Numbered from the stretch's first letter, positions 23,687 to 37,768 are shown. The stretch is DNA of 64,000 nt from Odobenus rosmarus divergens (GCF_000321225.1 NW_004451405.1:100317-164316); one strand, 5' to 3'. The notes: generated from the letters alone by a model not told the origin. Numbers and translations: made by a program.

Positions 23687-23856
23687 TTATTAAAGATTTT
23701 ATTTATTTATTCATGAGAGAGAGAGAGGCAGAGGCAGAGGGAGAAGCAGGCTCCCCGTGGAGCAAGGAGCCTGATGTGGGACTTGATCCCAGGACCCTGG
23801 GATCATGACCTGAGTTGAAAGCAGACGCTTAACCGTCTGAGCCACCCAGGTGTCCC
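23687..23856 (-). mobile_element. Can-SINE
   Basis: TSD AAGTCGTATGTTTTTT with two mismatches on the right (AAGCCATATG). Confidence 0.9.
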
Positions 23857-24284
23857 AAGCCATATGTTTTTTTAAAATTTGCAATTATTTGATTAATAGG
23901 GGGGTTGTATTTCTTTTCACTATTTTTTGGCCAGTCTTTTGTGATTTGCCTGATCATGACCTTTACTCCCAATTTTTCTATTGGGGTGTTTACGTTTTTT
24001 TTCTTATTTGATTTATAAAAGCTGTTTATATTTTAGAAACATTACCTCATTATCCATTATAAATATTACAGAGACCTTGCTCCCATTTCCTCTTGATCTT
24101 TTGATTATGACTTTGCTCTTTGCCGAATAGACATTAAATTTTTTTGTATCGTTTAATCTTATAGTCTTTACCTTGTTTAGAAAAGTTTTGTGCACTCCCA
24201 AGATTAAAAGATTATTATTCTGCATTTTCCTCTATAAATGTTTAGAATTAAATTTGTCATAGTTTAGTAGAATAATCTTGGATT

Positions 24285-24500
24285 TTGTGGTTGGAATCAT
24301 GTGTATTCAAATTTCAGTCTAGTCACTTATTAACAGTGAGATGTTGGATGTTTCACAACTTCTCTGTTCTTCGGCTTCCTCATTGGTAAAGTGGGAATTA
24401 ATAACGTAGTTATAGTTTTAGTGACATTAAATGTGATAATCTGTGCAAATCATCGAGCACAGTATCTGGACACAGACTGGACATTCAGTACATGTTTTCT
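24285..24500 (+). repeat. MIR element
   Basis: GGCTTCCTCATTGGTAAAGT, AATGTGATAATCTGTGCAAA and GCACAGTATCTGGACACAG follow the MIR core and 3' end. Confidence 0.75.
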
Positions 24501-26264
24501 TACCTCTCCCACTCAAACTCTTGTCTTCCTTCAACCTCTTTATAATCTGATTCAGAAAATAAGGAGGGGAGGTTTTAAGAAGTAGAGGGTGGTCCTCAGT
24601 TTTTAAAATCAGAGAAATCATACAGGATGAGCTGACTACAAAGGGGACTGAAAATTGATTTAGTAAACTTGAAGTCATTTAGGTTTTTTTTTTGTCATTT
24701 ATGTTTAGTAAGAACAGTTTTCATTGGAGTGATGAGAGAGAGCCATATTTTAATAGAAGGAAGACTAAGTAAAGCCATATAGCATACATGAGGGGTGATA
24801 AGTGCATATGGGACATTATCCATCATTTTTTATATCTTTGAAAAATAGTTGTAACTCTTCCTTTTTCTTTCATTGTTAGGATGCTAGTAAGAAGACAGGG
24901 ATAGCAATACTAATACGTGGTATATGTGTATATAAGTTATAGACAAGTTTTGGTCATTTTTACTGTTAGTTAGAATTACAGTAATTTATAGCACATTTCA
25001 CAGTTAATCCATTAGATGGGTCAGGAACTACCTTTCCATTTGGATTTTCTTCTTAGTAGCCCTTTATGGAATTTGTACACATTCTTCATTAAGTTACAAT
25101 TATTTGTAAACAGTGTAATATATCCTTTGTATATTTTAGAAAGAGATGGGAAATACATAAATGTTTATAATACAGTAATCACTGTTTACATTTTCTTATC
25201 TTTCCTAGACTATAAGGTTTTTAGGGCAGTGAACACAGTTCTAATAATTAAAAATAATGGGTTTTTGACAGATGTTTGTAATGCAATAATTTTGACAAAT
25301 GTTTATAAAGCATTACACTTTCTTTTCCTCTTTTTATAAAATAACCTCAAAGTACGGTTTTAAAATTTGCTAATAAAAATGTTCATTTAGATTTTTCTCA
25401 AGTGGAGAAAAAATAGACATGGATTATATGTAACCGGGTTTTAGAAAATGATATCAAATTGTATTCCTTGACTCTGGGTAACTGCCTGTTCCTAGTATGT
25501 TGCAAGTATACTGTCCTCATTTTGTCAGCCTCAAAACAAGAAGGAAATTCTGTATTGGTTAGCTTAGGAGGAAGGTAATGAGTTTAAGTAACAAAACAGG
25601 AAATTTGTTTCTCTGTGACCTTTGATGAGTTTGTCAAGTTGGCATTTTGACTTCGGAATTGAAATTCAGAAGAGTTTTATATTTAGTTTGTTTTTTGTTG
25701 CTTTTGCAGAGTTATCTACCTGCCAGGAAAAAAGTAGGAATCCAAGTTAAAGATTCTGCTACCTTTGTGGGAAATGATGAACAATAAATGCTCTTCCTTC
25801 TGCTGACAAAATCTGGGTATCTGTGTTTTACAATGGCTGGTTTTTGCTTTCACATAGGGCCAAAGTATCCTTTTCCTGGAACCAAGCTTGACTGAAAGCC
25901 TTTGTAAGTTCTTATTCTTTATCCTTTTAATAAAGCAACTATTTTCGGAACTATTTTAAAGCTGACACCCCTTCCCTTCCAACCTTTTCCGCTTAATACA
26001 AAGCACCACTTTCTTGGCAGTCATTTGTATGAGTAGAGTGGTACTCTCCTAGGCATTTATTCATGCCAGAAAGTTAAGGATTAGCTCTGTTGTTTGATGC
26101 TATCTGTTTTGGATCAATGTGAGTCAGCGTTGGCCCTGCCTTTTAAATTCTTTCATAATTAAGATGCTGGCACCTTTGAACCCTTCCTGGATGGAGCTTT
26201 TCTTTGTGCCTTATCAGGTTTTAGAGTTTGGTTACTAAGGTTTTTCTGTTTTACTCTATTTTTT

Positions 26265-26407
26265 TCTCTTTTCTTTTCTTTTTATTTCAGTAGGCTCGAC
26301 GCCCCGCAAGGAGCCCAGTGTGGGGCTTGAACTCAGGACCCTGAGATCAAGATCTGGGCTGAGATCAAGAGTCAGATGTTTAACCTACTGAGCCATCCAG
26401 GCACCCC
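26265..26407 (-). mobile_element. Can-SINE, short old form
   Basis: CAGTAGGCTCGACGCCCCGC... CTGAGCCATCCAGGCACCCC, TSD-like TACTCTATTTTT/TACTCTGCTATTTTT. Confidence 0.85.
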
Positions 26408-26912
26408 TACTCTGCTATTTTTAATGGAATCTTGTACATTTAGATATGGCTTTTCCAAATTGTAAACCCTGGTTCTCAGAAATGTCAAACTAGTTTTAAC
26501 ACCTTTTAAGTGTATATCTTCCTGAGTATATCTAATGCTGAAGCATTGTATTATTTGGTTTAAGTCAGAAGTATGGGAATAGTTATTTTGGTTACTTGTA
26601 GACTTTCATATCAGTCAAGATTTAATTAAATTGTTTTCTAAAGAAATAGAAAAGCTAAAGTAATTAGAAAAGCTATTCATTATGAGGAGAGATTCATTAG
26701 ATTCTTAGCTTTTGATACTATCAGATTCAGTTTTCTAATAACAGAAACCAGTTTCTTGAGTTAGTGTTCATATTTTCTTGGTGCAGTATAATAGTCTTAG
26801 TTTATACACAGATGATATTTCAGTAGAGAGGGAAAGCCTGAAATTGGAAGGTAGGAGAAGGAAAAAGGTGAAGTATTTTATTTTGTATGAAGTATTAGAA
26901 TGTTACTTCAGG

Positions 26913-27112
26913 GGGCGCCTGGGTGGCTTACTCGTTAAGCGTCTGCCTTCAGCTCGGGTCATGATCCCAGGGACCTGGGATCGAGCCCCGCATCGGGCTC
27001 CCTGCTCGGCAGGAGGCCTGCTTCTCCCTCTCCCAGTCCCCCTGCTTGTGTTCCCTCTCTCGCTGTGTCTCTCTCTGTCAAATAAATAAATAAAATCTTT
27101 AAAAAAACAAAC
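26913..27112 (+). mobile_element. Can-SINE, full length, low divergence
   Basis: Complete head, CTCTCTCGCTGTGTCTCTCT block and tail with perfect TSD GAATGTTACTTCAGG (26898-26912 and 27113-27127). Confidence 0.96.
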
Positions 27113-29083
27113 GAATGTTACTTCAGGATTTTTTCTTTTTCCACATTTAAACATGTTGGCTGAGTCCAGTTTTTCTAGTGGATATGTCAAAGTTGTTAAG
27201 AACTCTCAATTGTTGATATGCTTGCTTTTTAACAATATGGCTTATCTAGGTGATCTGTGATCTTTTTACAGCTACCCTTGCAATTTGTCTCGAGTCTGAA
27301 CATATTTACTCAACATATTTACTCTTTGTTTATAGCAGCAAAGATGTTTTCATTTCTGGTAGGTTTGAAGACACAGACTATGCTGTGGATTCGTGTTTAC
27401 TCATCTTTCAGTTTGCACAGCCAATTGATTTAGGAGAATACTTTTCTTTGGGCAGTACTTCTTAATGATTAGCAGTTTTAGAATGCTTGAAGTAAGTTTT
27501 CTGATATTGTAGACATCCTTGTGAATATAGTTCTCTTGCTTTTGTTTTTTCCTTCTCCCACTTTAGTAGGTTTACTGTAGGGAAAAAAATTCAAATGAGA
27601 ATTTGCCGCAGTCAGATTCAGTGACCTTTGATGATCAGTATGCTAAGGAGAATGCTGGAGAATAGACAAATGACTTTCCATGTTTATCCTTGAACACATG
27701 CCAGATGTATTGGATAGATCTGTCTTGACTACATAATAGCAGCTTGAGTATATAACAGGGTGGAAACTTTCTTCTCCATCTGTGTGGGTTTTTTCTTGCT
27801 TACCTGGATATCTTATAGCTAAGAGGGATGTGAGTATACTCTTTGAGTTAGGCTGACAGTGAATTTGGAGGATAAGATTATAAATAAAAAAAACCCCAAA
27901 CCATTTTTTCTTATTTATTTGGATTTGTTTTAGAGAGGAAGTAGGAAATGAAAGAAAGGAACTGCTAGTGTGAGAATTCATTAGAGAAATGGGGACATGG
28001 TTTCTCTTGTATTATCTCTGTTGAATAGTCAGCTGCACAGTAATAGGTATTAAATTTGTTTCTATGTCAGAAAAATGAACTGTTTCTGAGTCATTGTGTA
28101 GTCCATTCATTGTGTAGTTACTTGGATTCAGGGTGTTAAGGGTATGATAGTAGTAGGCTGTAGGTATTCCTGGGTCTCTAGCCATATTATCATCTACCCG
28201 TCGATCCTTGGGGTTTCTGAGGAGGCTATTCATATGAAGAAAAAGAATTGAATTACCAACTTCTTAATACAGAAATTGTGCTGGACTATTTTAAAATGAA
28301 TACTTGTTTGGACCTCCTATTACTTAACTCCCCTGCTTCTAGATCAATTTTTTGAAAATCAGTTTGCCTAAAGAATCAGTTTTCTGAAATTAATAAAATT
28401 CTTTTCTTTTCTAAATTTTAATTCCAGTGTAGGTAACATATTGTGTTATAGTAGTTTCAGGTGTACAATGTAGTGATTAAAAAATTGTATTCTTTCACTC
28501 AGCAAAATTATTTTGAAATTTGTCCATGTTCTCATGTGTATCAATAAGTAATTCCTTCTTGCTGAGTAATATTTCATTGTTGTATTTACTACATTTATTT
28601 ATCTACCAGCATGTTGATAGACATTTGGGTTGCTTCCAGTTTTTGGCTATTACAGATAAAACTAAGAACATTAGAGATCAACTGAGTCTTTGGACATATG
28701 TTTTCATTTTTGTTGGGTAAATATTTAGTAGTGGGATGTCTGGGTCATATAGATATATATTTAACTAAGAAACTGTGAAACTGTTTTCCGCAATTGTACT
28801 ATTTTTCATTATCTTCAGTGTACGAGAATTCCAGTTGCTCCACATTCTTACCTGGTCAGTCTTTTTAATATTAGCCATTCTAGTAGGTATGTGGTGGTAT
28901 CTCATTGTGGTTTAATTTTCATTTCTCTAATGACTAATCACATTAAGCATCCTATGATGTGCTTATTTGCCATCCATATATCTTCTTTCTTGAACTATAT
29001 GTTAAAATATTTTGTCCTTTGAAAAAGTTTTATTATTGAATTTTAAGAGTTCTTTGTTTATGCTGGATACACATTGTTTTTAA

Positions 29084-29270
29084 TTAATTTTAAAAAAAAT
29101 TTTATTTACTTATTTTACAGAGAGAGCACAAGCAGGGGGAGTCACAGGGGGAGAGGGAGAAGCAGACTCCTCGCTGAGCAGGGAGCCTATTTGGGGCTTG
29201 ATCCCAAGATCCTGGGATCATGACCTAAGCCAAAGGCAGACACTTAACTGACTGACCCACCCAGGCGCCC
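29084..29270 (-). mobile_element. Can-SINE inside L1
   Basis: TSD CTGGATACACATTGTTTTTA, one mismatch on the right (29063 onward and 29271 onward). Confidence 0.92.
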
Positions 29271-29961
29271 CTGGATACACATTCTTTTTATTGTATGATT
29301 TGCAAATGTTTTTTTCCTAGTCTGTGGATTAGTTTTTTTTTTTTTTTTTGATGCCTTTCAAAGAAGAAAAGTTCTTGATTTTGATGAAAATTAACTTACC
29401 AATTTTTTGTTATATGGATCATGCTTTTCTGTTATTTAAGAAATCTTTGCTAGACTTAAGATCACTATTTTCTCCTGTTTTATAATTTATATAGATGTTT
29501 TATCATTTTAGCGTTTATATTTACAGTTCCTCCAGCTTCTCTAAAATAGATAATGAAAACTCCTACAACCTAGAATAGTTGTGATTACTAGTGAATTAAT
29601 AAGGCATATAAATTAATACATGTTATTTTTTTGAGTTAATTCTTGTATGTGGTGTGAGGTAAAGGTTGAGGCTTATTTGTTTGAATATGGCACTGTAATT
29701 GATCCAGTACTATTTATTAAAGATTATCCTTTCCCTTATTGAATTGCCTTGGCACCTTTGTTGAAAATTAATTGACCTTATATATGTGAATTTACTTCTA
29801 GACTCTCTATTCTGTTCTCTCGATCTATTTATCTTTTTGCTAATATCTCATTTCCATGATTACCATAGCTTTATAATAGCTTTTGAAATCAGGTAGTGTA
29901 AGCTTTTAATTTTGCTTTTCCTTTTCAAAGCTAGGTCCTTTGTATTTCCATATACATTTTA

Positions 29962-30073
29962 TTTTTATTTATTTATTTTTAAGATTTTATCTCTATGCCC
30001 AATGTGGGGCTTGAATTCATGACCCTGAGGTCAAGAGTCATGTGCTCCACTGACTGAGCCAACCAGGGGCCGC
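29962..30073 (-). mobile_element. Can-SINE, short old form, inside L1
   Basis: TSD TCCATATACATTTTA/TCCATTTACATTTTA (29947-29961, 30074-30088). Confidence 0.88.
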
Positions 30074-30467
30074 TCCATTTACATTTTAGAATGAGCTTGT
30101 CAATTTCTACAAAAATTACATTGGAATTTGATTGAAATTATTACATTGAATCTGTAGATCTATATGGGAAGAATTAACATCTTAACAGGGTTGAATCCTC
30201 TGTTCTATGAAGATGATGCATGTCTCCATTTATTTAGCTCTTTAATTTTTGTCATTATGTGTTAGGTTTTCAGTGTTAAGGTTTTGCACGTCTTTTTTTT
30301 AAATTTGAATATAGTTGACACAATGTTATGTTAGTTTCAGGTCTATAACCTGGTGATTTAACAAGTTTTATGCATTATGCTATTTTTCCACATTTCTTTT
30401 TATATTAATCCCCAAGTATTGTATACTTTTTGATGCTACTGTAAATAGTATTTAAAAATTTGTTTCT

Positions 30468-30605
30468 GGGGCACCTGGGTGGCTCAGTTCGTTAATAAGC
30501 ATCAGACTCTTGATCTCAGCTCAGGTCTTGATCTCAGGGTCATGAGTTCATTCCCTGTGTTGGGCTCCATGCTGGCTGTGAAGCCTACTTAAAAAAAAAA
30601 AAAAA
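30468..30605 (+). mobile_element. Can-SINE, short old form, inside L1
   Basis: GGGGCACCTGGGTGGCTCAG ... AAGCCTACTT then A15; the flank TTTGTTTCTG recurs as TCAGTTTCTG. Confidence 0.88.
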
Positions 30606-32084
30606 TCAGTTTCTGATCGCTTGTTACTTGTATATAAAAATAAAATAGATTTTGGGGGAATATATTTATCTTGTATCCTGCAAGCTTGCTAAATAACTTA
30701 TTAGTTAGTTCTTGCATCTTTTTTCTAGTCTCTGTAGGCTTTTCTACGTATATATACACAATCATGTTGTCTGAGATCAAAGATGAGTTAATTCCTCTTC
30801 CTGGGCTCAATGCCTGTTATATTTTTTTCTTGTCTAATTGTGTGGGCTAGAATATTCAGTATGAAGTTGAAAAGAAGTGAGAGCAGATATCCTTGCCTTG
30901 TTGCTGATTTTTGCAGGAAAGCATTTAGAGATTAACTATTAAGTATGATGAGACCTATAGTTTTTTTTAATAGATGACATTTATCAGGCTGAGTACATTC
31001 CCTTTTATTATTTAAATGAGAGTTCGTTCTTCTTAAATAGGAATGGTGGTTGGATTTTTCCAAATGCTTTTTAGTCTGAATATAAGTGGATTATATTGAT
31101 TTTTTTTTTTTTTAATGTTAGCCCCTGTATTCCTGAGACAGTCACCACTTGGCATGATGTATTATCCTTTTTATATATTTATAGATTTGATTTGCTAAAA
31201 TTAAAAAAAATTTCATGTGCTATCTGGTTTTGATATTACATAATGTTCACTTCAGCTTTATGGAAGAGCTTGTATAGAATCATATTGTTTCGTTCTTAAA
31301 GGCTGTCCAGGGTTGAAAATCACTGGACTGTATATGATCATCTGTTTCCTTCTATTTGTAAATCTTTAATTCTGTTCTCCTACAATACGTTGTATGCATT
31401 CTCATAAAGAACAACTCCTATGTCTTATTACTTGATGAATGAACCTCCTTGGAAATGGAGTAGAAGTTGTTTTGCTAGGTACAACAAGGAGCAAGTTGAT
31501 GTTTGATTTGAATTTTTTGGTGAAGCAGAATTGATTCCAAGGAACTGAGCATCTATAGGAGAGGGAAATCAGGATGTTATATACTTAGTGGTATGCTGGA
31601 GTTGGCTTGGGCTGGTTTGAAAGAGCCAGTTGCTAATTTTTCCAGGAATTTTGGAAGTCAGTTATTGAATCCAACCTATTAAAATTTAATTACATAACAT
31701 GAAATTAAACCATATTAGAAACAAATCCTGAAAACTCATAATTTTCTTCTTATTTTGCTATATCTTACTGTTATAATTTTGAGGTTACTTTTTTCTGAAA
31801 TACAGTATAATGATATGTTACTGGTCATCCTGTTGACAGCTTGAAACCTGCCTTTCAAAATATGGGTAATTTTGTACCACAAAAGCACATGGGGGTATTT
31901 GCGCCATAGAAATAGGCATATGCTACAAATAGAGATTAATTTGTTGATTGTCTAGTCTTAAGAAAGTGATAAGGAAATATTAATCCAGCTTATTTTTTTT
32001 CATGTATCATTATGCAGTCAGTTATGTTCTTGGGAATGAGGTAAATCTCTGCAAATTATAAAATATATTTACACTACACATTTT

Positions 32085-32275
32085 TTTAAAATTAAAATTC
32101 TGTTAGGTGACATACAGTGTAATATTAGTTTCAGGTGTGCAGTTTATTTTTTTCTGTTATTTAAATTCCAGTTAGATAACATACAGTGTAATATTAGTTT
32201 CAGGTGTAGATTCTAGTGATTCATCACTTACATACAACACCCAGTGCTCATCACAAGTGCCCAGCTTAAACTATT
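32085..32275 (-). mobile_element. L1 3' UTR fragments, antisense, partly duplicated
   Basis: The motif GATAACATACAGTGTAATATTAGTTTCAGGTGT-type text occurs twice, at about 32.11 and 32.18 kb; the second copy continues with CATACAACACCCAGTGCTCA, the carnivoran L1 3' UTR. Confidence 0.75.
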
Positions 32276-32361
32276 ATGCTCTGAGTCTGTTGTGAATAGC
32301 ACAAAAAATTAAGGAAACATTCTTCCAGTATTAGACAACCATTATTGGCAAAGAAATTGCT

Positions 32362-32510
32362 CATGTTTAGCACCCATGACCTCTACTTACTACATGCCAT
32401 TAGCCCCATTTCCCCACGTGTGACAACCAAAAATGTCTCCAGACATTACCAAATATCCCTTAATGAGCAAAATCACAGCTGGTTGAGAACCATACTTTCA
32501 GAGAGGATTT
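32362..32510 (+). mobile_element. MER5A-like hAT DNA-transposon fragment
   Basis: GTGACAACCAAAAATGTCTC, CAGACATTACCAAATATCCC and GCTGGTTGAGAACCA match the 3' half of MER5A-type elements. Confidence 0.8.
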
Positions 32511-33559
32511 CAGTGTGTGCTGTAATATGAGACTGATTTCTTATTTTAGTATTTCTTGGAGTCATGACAGTTATATATTAATCAGTACTTATTTTTTAGC
32601 CATTAGTTTTATGCAGATCTTTCTTATTTTCATTTTAGTATAGCTACTTGATTTGGTTGTGCTACTGGGATTGGTCAGTTGATTCCTCAAACTGATGGCT
32701 TAAAAAAAATCCTTTCTTGCCTGTACTGATGTGTGGATTTATGGAATTGGGCATCTAGAGTAATTTTCAATGGATAATATAACACCCAGGCCTAAACTTT
32801 TTTTGTATGTTGCTACACTTTGGTTTCAAAAAGGAGAGAAAGGGAATCATTTCTAATTTACTTCTAATGGTGTGCTCAGAGGTGGTTGGGGAAACAAATA
32901 TTTTCTACCCCAAGAAAGAAAATTACTGTGTCCTCAGGGGCATTTATAAGTGACTTTAAGCCTCCTCAAAAAAAAAAGAATGGTAACCCAGGGTATTTTA
33001 TTTGAATTAAATTATTGAATAATTAAATAATAAATACATAGTGAGGTGTTATCAGTAGTGTTATTAAAACATCCTTTTAAATACAACGTTTATGTTTCAG
33101 ATGTGTGTATGTGTCTATATTCTGGGAAGAATATGGTTTTGAATATCTAAATTAAAAACATTTAGCATTTCCTTTAGATGCAGTTTGCTTTATCAGAATA
33201 TTTTTCACAATTTTTAAAAAATACCGTGTTACATATGTATATGAATGATTTATAGAAGAAAATATACTACATTCATAGCTTAAATAATGCTCAAGGAAAA
33301 TCAGGTTAATTTCCTTAATCAGAATATGGAAAAAGTTTTAGGAAAATATTATGGGTGTAACAGATGAATAAACCTTAGAGAAACTGTATGCCAGAGTATT
33401 ACTTCTATGGCTTTAGGCTTTTAACAACTAAACATTTCACAAAAATGCTTAAAAATATTGCCTTTGATCAAAGAAAATGTGGATGTTTAAATGGACAGTG
33501 ATTGCTTTACATAACTCATTAATTTTGTGAATGTAAGTTCTTTTTAAATTACCTTTCTT

Positions 33560-33739
33560 TTTTTTTTTTTAAAGATTTTATTTATTTATTCATGAGAGAG
33601 AGAGAGAGTGAGAGAGAAGCAGAGGAAGAAGCAGGCTCCCAAAGAGCAGGGAGCCCGATGCGGGACTCGATCCCAGGACTCTGGGATCATGACCTGAGCC
33701 GAAGGCAGACGCTTAACCATCTGAGCCACCCAGGCGCCC
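33560..33739 (-). mobile_element. Can-SINE
   Basis: Perfect 16-bp TSD TTAAATTACCTTTCTT (33544-33559 and 33740-33755); the (GA)n next to the tail is expanded. Confidence 0.95.
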
Positions 33740-33964
33740 TTAAATTACCTTTCTTATTTGGCAGGATTCCTTTTATTTATCTGTATTTTGTAGAGTACAA
33801 GACTGTTATTTATCTTGATATTTTTGCAGCTGTCTGTAGGTAATATATAACTTTCTCAGTATTGATAACATGCTAGGTTATTAGAATTATGACAAAGATT
33901 ATTTTTAAAAATGTGAAAGTTTCTCGTGTATCTTCAAATATATGTCAGTGCCTTTTTAGTTTTT

Positions 33965-35048
33965 AACTAAAAATAATAACAAAATACTTCCTACCTATGG
34001 GAATGGCCACAAGCCATTTGCAGCACCAAATGCTGGAGAAGATGTGGAGCAACAGGAACTCTTTCATTGCTGGTTGGAATGCAAAATGGTACAGCCACTT
34101 TAGAAGACTATCTGGCAGTTTCTTCTGGAACTAAACATAGTCTTAACCATATGATCCAGCCAGCAGTCATGTTCATTGGTATTCATGCAAATGAACGGAA
34201 AACTTACATCCACACAAAAACTTGCACACAGATGTATATTAGCTTTATTCATAGTTGCCAAAACTTGGAAATAACCAAGATGTCCTTCGAAATAACCAAG
34301 TAGGCGAGTGGATAAATAAACTCTGGCACATCCAGATAATGGAATGTTACTCAGTGCTAAAAAGAAATGAGCTATCGGGGCGACTGGGTGGCTCAGTCAT
34401 TGGGCGTCTGCCTTTGGCTCAGGTCATGATCCCAGGGTCCTGGCATCCAGCCCTTCATTGGGCTCCCTGCTCAGCAGAAAGCCTGCTTCTCCCTCTCCCA
34501 CTCCCCCTGCTTGTGTTCCCTCTCTTGCTATGTCTGTCAAATAAATAAATAAAATCTTTAAAAAAAAAAAACTGTCAAGCCATGGGAAGATCTAGAGGAA
34601 CCTAGATCTACATTATTACTAAGTGAAAGAAGCTAGTCTGATAAGGCTATATAATGTATGATTCCAACTATATACCATGTCTGGAAAAGACAAAACAATG
34701 GATGCAGTCAAAAGATCAGTAGTTGCCAGGGGTATAGAGCACAGAGGATTTTTAGGGCAGTGAAATTATTCTGTATGGTGCTATAAATGGTAGATGTCAT
34801 TATAGATACGACGAAATCCATAGGATGTAAAAAAGCCGAGAGTGAACCCTTTTGTAAACTATGAACTTTGGATGATGATATGTCAGTAAAAGTTCATTGA
34901 TTGTAGCAAATGTACCGCTCTGGTGCTGAATGTTTATAGTGGGGGAGGTTGTACTGTGTGGCAGACAAGGAGAGTTTATGGGAACTCTCTAGTTTCTGCT
35001 CAATTTTGCTGTGACCCTAAAACTTCCTTAAAAAATGAAGTTTATTAA
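33965..35048 (+). mobile_element. L1 (old) 3' end, sense orientation, split by a SINE
   Basis: GGAGAAGATGTGGAGCAACA, GATAAATAAACTCTGGCACA, GGAATGTTACTCAGTGCTAA and, past the SINE, AAGTGAAAGAAGCTAGTCTG with a terminal ...AAAATGAAGTTTATTAATAAA. One of only two clear sense-strand L1 pieces in the window; the frame is broken repeatedly. Confidence 0.88.
34377..34571 (+). mobile_element. Can-SINE inside L1
   Basis: GGGGCGACTGGGTGGCTCAG through AAATAAATAAATAAAATC and A12. L1 homology resumes directly after; the TSD is imperfect. Confidence 0.92.
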
Positions 35049-37768
35049 TAAAAAGTCCTTTCTTCATAAGAATAATATATTGTCATTGTAGAAAAGTGAA
35101 TATAGCTAAATAAGAAAAATTACGCACAATCCTGTCATTCTTTTCCTACCTTTTTTTTCCATACATGTTGGTACACATTTTGTATATATATGTTGTTTTG
35201 TTACAAAGATGGGATTATGGTATATGTAATCAGTTTTTGTTTTGAGTTAGCAGTACATCTTGAATGCTTTCCCACATACTTAAATGTTCAACGATTTTTA
35301 ATAATTGAATTAGTGCTCATCCACAATTGGAGAATAGACTGTTCTGGTTTTTAGAGAGATGCTTTTTACTAAATACAGATTACCAGTTTTCTGCTTAGGC
35401 TACAAAAATGTAAATATCCACACCATGCAGATTGCAACTTAATGTTTTTCTTTGGGATTATTTATTTCAGAACTGTAAATTAGCCCAAATGGTGGGTATT
35501 AGAACCAACTGATAGAATTCTGGGTAAACCAATTTTTGTAATATTTTGTATTTTATGTAACTTTGAAAAACTCATTACTTAAGTCCCATATGTTTAAAAA
35601 ATAATAGAATTTTCAGGTAGTTGTTAAAGGAAACTTAGAATAGTTATTACCAATACAAAATAGTTATTAGCAAATTACTGGTTTTATTGGAGGCTAGTTC
35701 TTTAAAGCAAGGAGAATAATAATTTGAAGTTAATTGTACTAACATTGTATAGAATATATAGCCTTCTAGTTACTCTTACACATATTTTTGTCGCCATTTT
35801 GGAATGACTGGCATCACTTCCTAACCATCACTGGAGAGTTATTTTTCACTTACTCATTTCAGAACTGTCTCCTAAGAACATGGGGGTTTATTATTTGGTA
35901 TATTTCTTGTACTCTAATTTCCCATCTTAAAAGAGAATCATGAGGAAACTGAATTTTAGGAAATTTTTTCCCCTTAAGGCAATTCATTTGTCTGCCTTAG
36001 TTTTATGGAGCTGAATTGCTATAGCTCTTGCTGTATTTGATGTATCCATGTTTAAAAATTATAGTGTCTTTTATTAAAAAGTATTAATTTAGACATTTTA
36101 TGATGTTTTTAATGCAGCCATTCATACATACATTAAATTATTGTGTTTTTCATTAAATACATGTTAATTCTGAAATTTTTGAATAGGAATTTCAGATGGC
36201 CTAATAAACATTTCTAAAATTATAGCCAAGTGTCGCTGAGTAGGAATTTTCAATTAACTCTCATAAAGCATAAATTTGGGAGTTTGTTGTTTCTTCTGAG
36301 GTATAAAATCATTCTTTTAGATGGAATAGTCTAAGTCTAGGTTTCCTACCTTACATTTATTTCATGTAGTTTTTCACATATATTTTCAAAGATAGATTTA
36401 TTTTAGATCTAGACAATAGGCTAGTTGCTGACCCTAAAGAATCCTGAATTTAGAGATTATTTGTTTTAAGTGGATTCTCTCAATTTCAAAGAAGAGTATG
36501 AGTACACATTTTAGAATTGGATCTTATGCTAACTGGATCTGTTCACTAATAATTGTGCAGGCTAAAAAGCTTGGTTAAATGTGATGACAGTCAGTGCTGT
36601 GCTTATGTTTGCTTTTATGATGGGAAGTGACAAGAATATTTTTATATATTTTATATATACTTATATTTCATATAAGTACAGGGCTTTTAAGGCATTTATA
36701 ATTTCTTTAAGAATGTTACAGCTGACTCAGTAGAAGATATGGGCCCACTTGGAAGTGTGACTAGAAGAAATGCTATTGAGCGGAAGAAAATAAAAGGGAA
36801 TGAAAGGGAGGCAACCAGGATTAATAGTATCATGTTTATTATTAGACTCTCTTATGGCTGGCAGTTCTTTGTATTAGGAAAACAATCTATAGGATGGAGT
36901 CAGGAAAGCAAAACAGACTTTTGAACTTCCCATGATTTTCCCTCTGCCCTCCTATACAACACAATTTCTCTATACTTGGTGTGATAATTTTCAGCAATCC
37001 TGAACTGCTTGTAATCCCCCTCTTCTGTGTGTTGGGTGCAGGGGAAGGAGAGAGGGAGGGATTTTACTTTTCAAATGACCCAGGTCACATAAATCCTGTT
37101 GGCATTTATTAGTCAATAACAAAGTTGACTTATCATGACTCTTTGACATTAAGTTACCAAGAGTCTGCAAAATGCTGTGGATTTAAGTTATGTGATTTTA
37201 CTTGCTGGTCAGTTGATGCTCTTTTTAGGCTAACCTGTTTATAAATGCCTTGAGGAGAAGTTAGAGATAGGGAAATTCTACATCCTGTTAGTTTATTTTC
37301 CTTTTTTTTTTTTACTCTCTCAGTGGTTTTTTGGATGGTAAAGCAATTTTTTCCCCAAGTTCTGCCTTACCAAGAGACAAGAAGGCTTAAATTATTTTAT
37401 ATCCTGAGTGTATTTCTGATGGTAATATTACGAGTAATTATAATTAACCGGTATATCTAGTTCACATCACAGAAAAATTCCCTCATTCCTTTTTCAGTCT
37501 ATCCCTCCTTCCAGCCCTAGCGTCTGCCAGTCACTTACCAGTTTTCTGTCCCAGTAGTTTTGATTATTGTGGAATGACATATAAATGGATTGATACAGTA
37601 TATAGTCCTTAAGGAATTGAGATACAATTGACATGTAACATTCTATTAGTTTTAGTTGTATGGCATAATGATTTTATATATTTTGTGAAATGATTTACCA
37701 CAATAAGTCTAGTTAACATCTATTACCACACAGATTCTTCTTTTCTTTGATGATAACTTTAAAGATCT

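Larger units (their letters stand above)
22280..24235 (-). mobile_element. Very old L1 3' region, antisense, with a second L1 inserted
   Basis: Outer AT-rich L1-like 3' UTR/ORF2 text (ATAAATTTCTAGAAGTGGAC, TTGGCCAGTCTTTTGTG) is broken at about 22.60-23.14 kb by another antisense L1 3' UTR fragment (CATTTCATCACCC-like and AGTTCTCTTGGGTTATATACC), and by two SINEs. Confidence 0.6.
28400..31290 (-). mobile_element. L1 (old), 3' UTR and ORF2 3' part, antisense, with three SINEs
   Basis: Begins with the 3' UTR motif TAGTTTCAGGTGTACAATG at 28455, then ORF2 C-terminus, and the reverse transcriptase catalytic neighbourhood near 30.77 kb, where FADD reads ISDN (degenerate). A second 3' UTR snippet at 30.30-30.37 kb suggests a nested L1 end. 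Not coding. Confidence 0.85.
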
